This document shows positions 1 to 4,441 of a stretch of 7,878 nt of DNA, one piece after another. The translations under genes were made by a program, and so were the position numbers. The notes beneath the pieces are model-generated. The model was not told the origin of the DNA and did not search any database. It worked only from the letters and a program-made list of their open reading frames with translations. Source of the DNA: an uncultured Actinomycetes bacterium (GTDB taxonomy: Bacteria; Actinomycetota; Thermoleophilia; Solirubrobacterales; 70-9); contig CAMLHB010000106.1 of the NCBI GenBank assembly GCA_946479725.1, positions 1-7,878 on the forward strand. Reading direction: 5' to 3'. Within the stretch, counting starts at the first letter, position 1, and each line of letters starts with the position of its first letter.

Positions 1-125
1 TGTTCCTCGAAGCCGAGGACCCCGACCTCGTCGAGTTCTGGCACGGCAGCCCCAACCGCCTCCACCGCCGCCTGCTCTACATAAAGGGCGAGAGCGGCTG
101 GGAGCACCGGCGACTGCAGCCCTAG
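1..125 (+). CDS. pdxH: Pyridoxamine 5'-phosphate oxidase, C-terminal end (partial)
   Basis: Reading from base 3 to the TAG at 123-125 gives the last 40 residues of a protein; the 5' part lies outside the window. The stretch contains EFWHGSPNRLHRRLLY followed by GWEHRRLQP at the terminus. This matches the C-terminal dimerisation segment of PdxH (pattern FW-x-G-x3-RLH-x-R, then W..RL-x-P at the end). In the Escherichia coli enzyme the Arg and His of RLH line the substrate site; both are present here. The family is a cytosolic FMN enzyme that oxidises pyridoxine or pyridoxamine 5'-phosphate to pyridoxal 5'-phosphate, the last step of vitamin B6 synthesis and salvage. The E. coli protein has Asp after RLH where this one has Arg. 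The gene converges on the hydroxylase gene across a palindrome. Identification rests on the tail only, but that tail is distinctive. Confidence 0.85.
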   Translation, partial: FLEAEDPDLVEFWHGSPNRLHRRLLYIKGESGWEHRRLQP

Positions 126-143
126 ACGGGGCATGTCGACTTA

Positions 144-161
144 CTCCCGGACGTCCGGGAG
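144..161. terminator. Perfect 18-bp palindrome between convergent genes
   Basis: CTCCCGGACGTCCGGGAG is its own reverse complement. It can fold as a 7-bp GC-rich stem with an ACGT loop from either strand. It lies 18 nt after the pdxH stop and 11 nt beyond the stop of the minus-strand hydroxylase gene, the usual place for a shared bidirectional terminator. No U-tract follows on either strand, so it may be a weak terminator, an mRNA 3'-end stabiliser, or a protein-binding palindrome. Confidence 0.45.
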
Positions 162-172
162 GAAAGCGACAC

Positions 173-1021
173 TCACCCCCGCGTGCCGCCGCCCGTACCG
201 TCCGGCGACCAGCCGGGGCCGCGGAAGAGGTAGCCGAGACGGTGGCGCCAGCTCTTCGCGCCGCGCACGTCCTGCCAGATCGCCGCGAACTCGTGGAAGG
301 CGACCCTGGTCGGGCGGAAGCTGCGGATGTTCTTGGTCAGCCCGTAGCGGACCCGCTCCGTCTCGCCCTGGAAGCTGCCGAAGAGGCGGTCCCAGACGAT
401 CAGGATGCCGCCGTAGTTGCGGTCGAGGTAAACCTCGTTGGAACCGTGGTGGACGCGGTGGTGCGAGGGCGTGTTGAAGAAGAACTCGAACCAGGCGGGC
501 ATCTTCTTGACCCGCTCGGTGTGGATCCAGAACTGGTAGATGAGGCTGATCGCCTGCTGGGTGAGGATCATCCAGGGCGCGAACCCGAGCAGGGCCAGAG
601 GCGCCCAGAAGGGCAGCGCGGTCATCGGCGTCCAGGTCTGGCGCAGCGCCGTCGAGAGGTTGTAGTGCTCGGATGAATGGTGGACGACGTGACTCGCCCA
701 GAAGAGCCGCATCTCATGGTGGATGCGGTGGAACCAGTAGTAGGCGAGGTCGTCGGCGAGGAAGAGCAGCGCGTAGGTCCACCACATGTCGGCCGGCATT
801 CGCAGCGGGGTCAGCTCGTAGAGGCCGGCGTAGACGGCGATCACCACCAGCTTCCAGACGGCGTTGATGGCGACGTTGCCGCCGCCCATCGTCAGGCTGG
901 TGCGGGTGTCCCGCGCCTCGTAGCCGACCAGGTCCTCGTCCCGCGCGTACTTGAAGGAGAGCAGCTCGACGACGAGCAGCAGCACGAAGGCCGGGATCGC
1001 GTAGAGAATCAGCTCCGCCAC
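173..1021 (-). CDS. Fatty acid hydroxylase / sterol desaturase family membrane protein
   Basis: This 282-residue protein begins with GTG. It has the histidine clusters of the fatty acid hydroxylase superfamily: H98-R-I-H-H102, H111-V-V-H-H115 with H119 just after, and H187-H-R-V-H-H192, with H167 between them. In this family the histidines bind two irons that activate O2 to hydroxylate or desaturate a lipid at the membrane face. Hydrophobic segments lie near residues 3-22, 49-70, 80-97 and 133-163; the His clusters fall after or between these, the normal topology. Length is typical of bacterial members. The last 15 or so residues are Gly/Pro-rich and probably disordered. No clear Shine-Dalgarno precedes the GTG (a GAGG lies about 14 nt upstream), so the start is uncertain. 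The substrate (fatty acid, hopanoid/sterol-like lipid, carotenoid or ether lipid) cannot be read from the sequence. It follows the M23 gene on the same strand across a 73-nt gap with a large hairpin, so independent transcription is possible. Confidence 0.87.
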   Translation of the reverse strand: MAELILYAIPAFVLLLVVELLSFKYARDEDLVGYEARDTRTSLTMGGGNVAINAVWKLVVIAVYAGLYELTPLRMPADMWWTYALLFLADDLAYYWFHRIHHEMRLFWASHVVHHSSEHYNLSTALRQTWTPMTALPFWAPLALLGFAPWMILTQQAISLIYQFWIHTERVKKMPAWFEFFFNTPSHHRVHHGSNEVYLDRNYGGILIVWDRLFGSFQGETERVRYGLTKNIRSFRPTRVAFHEFAAIWQDVRGAKSWRHRLGYLFRGPGWSPDGTGGGTRG

Positions 1022-1039
1022 ACGGCCACTGTACCTCGG

Positions 1040-1087
1040 TCGTTTCCAGACTTTGGGCCCCTATGGGGGCCAAAAAGGTGGAAACGA
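1040..1087. terminator. Compound hairpin between the M23 and hydroxylase genes
   Basis: Two nested inverted repeats share one centre. The outer arms TCGTTTCCA (1040-1048) and TGGAAACGA (1079-1087) are perfectly complementary. The inner arms TTTGGGCCCC (1052-1061) and GGGGGCCAAA (1065-1074) pair with one G-G mismatch around a TAT loop. A small asymmetric internal loop joins them. In the minus-strand transcript this lies 8 nt after the M23 stop and 18 nt before the hydroxylase start, so a terminator or processing site is the simplest reading. No U-run follows the stem in that direction. The outer arm is less GC-rich than its surroundings. Confidence 0.45.
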
Positions 1088-1094
1088 TCTCGAT

Positions 1095-2306
1095 CTAGAG
1101 GTATCCGAGGGGGTCGGTGGCGACGCCGTTGATCCGCACCTCGAAGTGGAGGTGCGGGCCGGTGCTGTGGCCGGTATTGCCGCTGAGGCCGATCACGTCG
1201 CCCTGGCTGACGTGGGCGCCGACCGAGGTGCCGAAGCTCGACTGGTGGGCGTAGCAGGTGGAGAGCCCGCCGCCGTGGTCGATGCAGGTGTAGTTGCCGT
1301 ACCCCCCGCTTTCGGCTTCGGATTGCAACAGGATCACGGTGCCGTCGGCGGCGGCGCGGATCGGCGTCCCTTCCGGCACGGCGATGTCGATCCCCTCGTG
1401 CAATTGCCCCCAGCGGTAGCCGAAGCCGGAGGTGACGGTGCCTTCGACCGGCCAGATCAGCCCGGCCGCGCTCGGGTCCGGCAGCGGCCCGGCCGGCAAC
1501 GGCATGCCGCCGGTCGCGGCGGCGATTTCTTCGGCGATCTGAGCCCGCAGGCCGGCGGCGACTTCCTCGTGCTCGTCGACGTTGGTTTCGATGCCCTTCA
1601 GCGCCTGGCGCCGCTTGGCCCGGGCCGAGAGCAGCGCCCCCTCGCGCGACTCCAGGTTGGAGCGGGTCGCTTCCAGCCGCTGCTCCTTGGCGGCGATCGA
1701 GTCCCGCGCGTCTTCGATTGTCAGCTTCGAGATCTTCCGCTGCCGCACCAGCTTCTTCGCTTCGTCGCGCAGCGAGCGCACCCGCTCGGCCAGCATCTCG
1801 TCGCTTTCGTGGATCGCGTCGAGGTACTCGGTGCGGGCGACCATGTCGCCGTAGTTCTGCGAGCTGAGGATCACTTCGGTGATGTCGGTGGAGCCGTAGG
1901 CGTAGATCGCGACCAGACGCTGCCGCAGGTTGACCAGCGCCCGCTGCAGCCGCCCACGCAGGGTGTCGAGCCGTTCCAGCGCTTCATGCAGCTCGGCTTC
2001 TGCCTGCCCCAGTTCCGCTTCCTTCGCCGCCAGCTGCGCTTCCGCGTCGGCCTCCTGGTTGCGGAGCGCCGAGACCTGCCCTTCCAGGGCGGAGATTTCG
2101 TCCCCCATCGCGGCGATGTCGGAGGTGAGGACGCCCTGTCGTTCTTCGGCCTTGCCGATCTTTGCTTCGACCGCTTCCAGCTTCTCGGAGCTGCTCTTCG
2201 CCGGGGCGCTGGCGGCTGCGAACAGGCAGCTCGCGAGCAGCGCGAGGGTCATCGCCAGGAGCGAGGAAAGCCAGCGCCGGCGCGGTTTTGCGGTCGGATT
2301 CGGCAT
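1095..2306 (-). CDS. Secreted coiled-coil M23 metallopeptidase (peptidoglycan hydrolase)
   Basis: Taken from the ATG at 2306, the product has 403 residues. An in-frame TTG at 2330 would add eight; neither start has a good Shine-Dalgarno, and the ATG sits directly before a standard export signal (PRRRW, then a hydrophobic stretch to about residue 34). Cleavage could follow ASA-34, or LAS-C27 could serve as a lipobox. Two long Glu/Ala/Leu-rich coiled-coil stretches (about 40-127 and 163-262) flank a YAYGSTDITEVILSSQNYGD segment resembling the hinge of PcsB/EnvC-type proteins. A Pro/Gly linker leads to a C-terminal M23 (LytM) domain from about residue 283. All expected zinc and catalytic positions are present: HEGID (H303, D307), YAH (H354) and HLHFEV (H385, H387). 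Such enzymes cut peptide cross-links outside the cell, often under control of FtsEX-like partners that act on the coiled coil; no ftsEX is in the window. Cys341 and Cys351 could form a disulfide within the catalytic domain. Confidence 0.9.
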   Translation of the reverse strand: MPNPTAKPRRRWLSSLLAMTLALLASCLFAAASAPAKSSSEKLEAVEAKIGKAEERQGVLTSDIAAMGDEISALEGQVSALRNQEADAEAQLAAKEAELGQAEAELHEALERLDTLRGRLQRALVNLRQRLVAIYAYGSTDITEVILSSQNYGDMVARTEYLDAIHESDEMLAERVRSLRDEAKKLVRQRKISKLTIEDARDSIAAKEQRLEATRSNLESREGALLSARAKRRQALKGIETNVDEHEEVAAGLRAQIAEEIAAATGGMPLPAGPLPDPSAAGLIWPVEGTVTSGFGYRWGQLHEGIDIAVPEGTPIRAAADGTVILLQSEAESGGYGNYTCIDHGGGLSTCYAHQSSFGTSVGAHVSQGDVIGLSGNTGHSTGPHLHFEVRINGVATDPLGYL

Positions 2307-2319
2307 AGCTGCGAGAGAA

Positions 2320-2339
2320 AGCCGGCACAAGCGCCGGCT
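2320..2339. repeat. Short GC-rich hairpin just upstream of the M23 start
   Basis: AGCCGGC (2320-2326) and GCCGGCT (2333-2339) form a perfect 7-bp stem around a six-base loop. On the minus strand the stem is followed directly by TTTCTCTC, a pyrimidine-rich tail, and then by the M23 ATG 13 nt downstream of the stem. It could be a terminator for read-through from the RTX-like gene or a 5'-leader element of the M23 mRNA. The alternative TTG start of the M23 gene lies inside it. Confidence 0.4.
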
Positions 2340-2355
2340 CTGACCTAAACCGTAG

Positions 2356-2395
2356 GCAGGCGAATCGGCTCGCGCCGGCCGACAAAGCGGCCTGC
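2356..2395. terminator. Hairpin directly after the RTX-like gene
   Basis: Arms GCAGGC (2356-2361) and GCCTGC (2390-2395) enclose a second pair, TCGGC (2365-2369) and GCCGA (2378-2382). In the minus-strand transcript this stem starts 4 nt after the RTX-like stop codon and is followed by a modest T-containing stretch (CTACGGTTTA). The position fits a transcription terminator; the weak T-tract and internal loops keep confidence modest. Confidence 0.35.
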
Positions 2396-2399
2396 AACC

Positions 2400-3836
2400 T
2401 CAGTTGCGCACGTACTCGCAGCGCGGCGCCCGGTTGCTGCCGCGGCCGCCGATGCAGCGGTCGTTGCCGCCGCGGCCGTCGAGCAGGTCGGAGCCGCCGC
2501 GGCCGAGGAGGACGTTGGCGCCGCCGTTGCCGATCAGCACGTCGGGGCCGGGCGAGCCCTCGATCTTCTCGGTGCCCGCCGCGATCCGGCCCGCCACGCA
2601 CCCGCCCACGTCGGGATCGCTCACCGCGCCGCCGATCTTCGCCCTGACGAAGGTGCCTTCGTTGCGGACGCGGGCGAAGGAGGCGCTGTCGTTGGGGCCG
2701 GGGCCGCCGGCGAAGAGGTCGCCCTCGCAGGGCTGGCCGCCGATCAGCAGGTCGTTGCCGCCGCCGCCGATCATCGTCGCGGCGCCGCTGGCGTGGCGCG
2801 GGTGGAGGATGTTGACCCCGAAGAGGGCGTCATCCCCGCCGCCGCCCTGCAGCCGGTCGGGAACGGTGTCGTCGCCGGCGTAGAGCGTGTCGCCGCCGCG
2901 GCCCCCGCGCAGCCAGTCGCCGCCGGCGCCGCCGTCGATCGTCACCCCGATCCCGGGCGGCAGCGAGTGTTCGATCGCAATCTGGTCGTCGCCCGGCCCG
3001 AGCGAGACGAGGACCGATCTGACCCCGCCGCCGCCGATTTGGATCAGAGGACCGGATTCGCCGGTGACCAGCACGTCTTGACCCTGAAGGCCGACGGCGA
3101 TGTTGTCGGGCCCGTCGCCGCCGGAGATCGCGAGGCTGTTGGAGCCACAGGAGCGCGCGGCCGGCGTGGTCCCGAAGCATTCGTTCCCGGGTCCCCCGAT
3201 CACCTCCTCGATCCCGACCAGCCGCTCGTTTTCGGCGCCGCTGACCCGCCCGTCTTCGAGGTCGACTTCGATCGGCCCGCCGGCGCTGCGGTAGGAGGCG
3301 GTGTCGTGTGAGCCGGGGCCGCCGTCGATGCGGTCGCGGCCGATCCCGCCGGTGATCTCGTCGAAGCTCCCCTTCCCACCGCGGACGATGTCGTCGCCCA
3401 TGCCGCCGTCGACGTCGTCGTGGGCGCCGAGGCCGCCGCTGACGACATCGTTGCCGCTCTCACCGCGGACCCGGTCGCGGCCGGCGCCGCCGCGGACCTC
3501 GTCGGTGCCGCGGCCGCCGAGGACGAGGTCGGCGCCGGCCTTGCCGTTGAGCGTGTCCTTGCCGCGCCCACCGTCGATCCGGTCGCGGCCGGCGCCGCCG
3601 CAGATCGTGTCGTTGCCGCGGCCGCCGAAGATCAGGTTGGGCCCACCCCCGCCGATGATCACGTCGGGGCCGCGGGTGCCGCGGGTGCGATGGTCGTTGG
3701 AGATGATCGTCGCCCGCCTGTCGGCGCAGCGCGGGTGCCCCGCATCGGGGGAGCCGGTGAGCGCGAGATATAGAGAGAGGGCGAGGAGAAGGGCCAGGCC
3801 GACTGTCGCCATCTGTCGCCAGCTGACTGCCGCCAC
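2400..3836 (-). CDS. Secreted RTX-like calcium-binding repeat protein
   Basis: This 478-residue protein starts at GTG 3836, chosen because GGGAGGA lies 7 nt upstream; an internal ATG at residue 9 is less well placed. Residues 9-27 form a hydrophobic export signal with likely cleavage soon after. From about residue 57 to 180 there are some 13 tandem units of the GGxGxDxUx type (for example GGRGNDTIC, GGAGRDRID), the RTX/hemolysin motif whose Asp and Gly residues bind Ca2+ in a parallel beta-roll. Further blocks lie near 299-340, 355-383 and 428-467, separated by less regular segments. The protein ends RAPRCEYVRN. Eight cysteines (37, 79, 220, 230, 370, 413, 461, 473) could form disulfides outside the cell. 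Classical RTX proteins use type I secretion with a C-terminal signal, whereas this one carries an N-terminal signal peptide. No enzymatic domain is recognisable; an extracellular structural, adhesive or Ca2+-binding role is inferred. It follows marR by 37 nt, so the two may share a transcript. Confidence 0.85.
   Translation of the reverse strand: MAAVSWRQMATVGLALLLALSLYLALTGSPDAGHPRCADRRATIISNDHRTRGTRGPDVIIGGGGPNLIFGGRGNDTICGGAGRDRIDGGRGKDTLNGKAGADLVLGGRGTDEVRGGAGRDRVRGESGNDVVSGGLGAHDDVDGGMGDDIVRGGKGSFDEITGGIGRDRIDGGPGSHDTASYRSAGGPIEVDLEDGRVSGAENERLVGIEEVIGGPGNECFGTTPAARSCGSNSLAISGGDGPDNIAVGLQGQDVLVTGESGPLIQIGGGGVRSVLVSLGPGDDQIAIEHSLPPGIGVTIDGGAGGDWLRGGRGGDTLYAGDDTVPDRLQGGGGDDALFGVNILHPRHASGAATMIGGGGNDLLIGGQPCEGDLFAGGPGPNDSASFARVRNEGTFVRAKIGGAVSDPDVGGCVAGRIAAGTEKIEGSPGPDVLIGNGGANVLLGRGGSDLLDGRGGNDRCIGGRGSNRAPRCEYVRN
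3297..3668 (-). repeat. Tandem array of 27-30 nt units encoding Ca2+-binding repeats
   Basis: This is the DNA of the first repeat block of the RTX-like gene. Units of 27 nt (nine codons) recur, rich in variants of GCCGCCGCGGCCG when read on the + strand. Two clear units, GGLGAHDDVD and GGKGSFDEIT, are 30 nt long, as is the last, GGPGSHDTAS. The units are diverged rather than identical, so the array is old at DNA level although the protein motif is kept. Confidence 0.8.
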
Positions 3837-3843
3837 GCTTCAG

Positions 3844-3850
3844 TCCTCCC
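3844..3850 (-). promoter_or_regulatory. Shine-Dalgarno of the RTX-like gene
   Basis: The minus strand reads GGGAGGA here, 7 nt before the GTG at 3836. It is the best ribosome binding site among the minus-strand genes and is why GTG is preferred over the ATG at codon 9. Confidence 0.75.
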
Positions 3851-3873
3851 GTCTCCGAACCCCTTCCCTGCCT

Positions 3874-4350
3874 CTACTTGCCGCTCAGCCCCGGGTGGAC
3901 GCCCTTGCCGATCGCCTGTTCGTCGACGATCTTCTGCAGCAGGTCGATGAGGCGCTGGCGATCGGCGGCGGCGAGCCCGTGGGTCAGCGTCTCCTCGTGC
4001 TCTTTGGCGATCCGGCGGCCACGGGCGAGGGCTTTGCGGCCGGGGCGGGTCAGGTAGATGGCGCGGACCCGCCGGTCGTTGGGCTTAGGCCGCCGCTCGA
4101 CCAGACCCCGCTGCTCGAGCTCGTCGACAAGGGCGACCATGCGGCTGGCGGGGACGTCGATCGCCGCCCCGATCGCCTGCTGGGACTGTCCCTCGGCGGC
4201 GTCGACCAGGTTGAGGACGCGGAACAGAGGCGGGTTGAGGTCGGCCGCCGCGATCTTTTCGGCGAACCGTCGCGACGCATGGATCCCGACCTGCGAGAGC
4301 AGGAAGGCCAGCGTCTGGGGGGCGTGGTCGCCGTCGATCCGCTCGCTCAT
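3874..4350 (-). CDS. MarR-family transcriptional regulator
   Basis: The 158-residue protein begins with ATG and has normal MarR length. A winged helix-turn-helix spans about residues 37-110. The recognition helix lies in IDVPASRMVALVDELEQRGL (residues 64-83), and the wing follows with the family signature D-x-R-x5-LT (D92-R-R-V-R-A-I-Y-L-T101). Flanking helices (about 8-33 and 113-146) would form the dimerisation domain. MarR proteins are dimeric repressors, often released by small aromatic or hydrophobic ligands, and commonly control a neighbouring exporter. Here an MMPL exporter starts divergently 91 bp away, with a dyad in between that could be the operator for both genes. No Shine-Dalgarno precedes the ATG: the nearby GGAGGA is on the opposite strand. 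A possible -10 (TAAGCT on the minus strand, 4361-4366) ends 10 nt before it, so the mRNA may be nearly leaderless. The RTX-like gene follows 37 nt downstream. The ligand cannot be told from sequence. Confidence 0.92.
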   Translation of the reverse strand: MSERIDGDHAPQTLAFLLSQVGIHASRRFAEKIAAADLNPPLFRVLNLVDAAEGQSQQAIGAAIDVPASRMVALVDELEQRGLVERRPKPNDRRVRAIYLTRPGRKALARGRRIAKEHEETLTHGLAAADRQRLIDLLQKIVDEQAIGKGVHPGLSGK

Positions 4351-4384
4351 GGCGGGAGGAAGCTTACCCGGTCGTTTTTGATAT

Positions 4385-4409
4385 GAATCGTTTCTTGCTT
4401 GAACTATTC
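4385..4409. promoter_or_regulatory. Candidate MarR operator (25-bp imperfect dyad)
   Basis: GAATCGTT (4385-4392) and AACTATTC (4402-4409) are inverted repeats with seven of eight positions matching, separated by 9 nt. The dyad lies in the middle of an AT-rich spacer within an otherwise very GC-rich window, between divergent marR and MMPL genes. Size and position suit a MarR dimer site and would let one protein control both promoters. This is inferred from symmetry and location only. Confidence 0.5.
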
Positions 4410-4423
4410 CAGTCGTTAAGAAT
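4395..4423 (+). promoter_or_regulatory. Possible promoter of the MMPL gene
   Basis: TTGCTT (4395-4400) and AAGAAT (4418-4423) are separated by 17 nt and resemble -35 and -10 boxes. The -35 box would lie inside the candidate operator dyad, so repressor binding would block it. The predicted transcript would begin close to the Shine-Dalgarno, which is a tight fit. TTGATA at 4379-4384 with AACTAT at 4402-4407 is an alternative pair. Confidence 0.3.
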
Positions 4424-4429
4424 CTTCAC

Positions 4430-4436
4430 AGGAGGG
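4430..4436 (+). promoter_or_regulatory. Shine-Dalgarno of the MMPL gene
   Basis: AGGAGGG lies 5 nt before the ATG at 4442. It is a near-consensus site and fixes the start of the exporter gene. Confidence 0.8.
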
Positions 4437-4441
4437 ATCCG

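Noticed and set aside
2307..2330. TTG at 2330 as the M23 start
   Set aside because: It lies inside a hairpin loop region, has no Shine-Dalgarno, and adds eight residues before an already complete signal peptide; the ATG at 2306 is the simpler start.
1053..2348. A 431-codon + strand open frame covering the M23 gene
   Set aside because: It mirrors the M23 gene on the opposite strand, has no family motifs, and shows the biased composition of a high-GC shadow frame.
2307..2399. A cyclic di-AMP (ydaO-type) riboswitch ahead of the M23 gene
   Set aside because: Such riboswitches often precede actinobacterial cell-wall hydrolases, so I looked for the conserved GGUUGCCGAAUCC-like and GGGG-U-x-AAUC segments. 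The minus strand lacks them, and the 93-nt gap is too short for the usual element. The GAATC present is on the wrong strand.
3297..3668. A CRISPR array or DNA-level tandem repeat
   Set aside because: The regular 27-nt spacing is the codon-level trace of nine-residue calcium-binding repeats inside an intact reading frame; there are no identical repeats separated by unique spacers.
4351..4360. GGAGGA near the marR start as a ribosome binding site
   Set aside because: It reads as GGAGGA only on the + strand; marR is on the minus strand, where the sequence is TCCTCC and cannot pair with 16S rRNA in the required sense.
3301..4386. A 361-codon + strand open frame over the RTX-like and marR genes
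   Set aside because: Its Pro/Ser/Arg-rich repeats are the reverse reading of the glycine-rich calcium-binding repeats and it crosses two genuine genes; no independent signal supports it.
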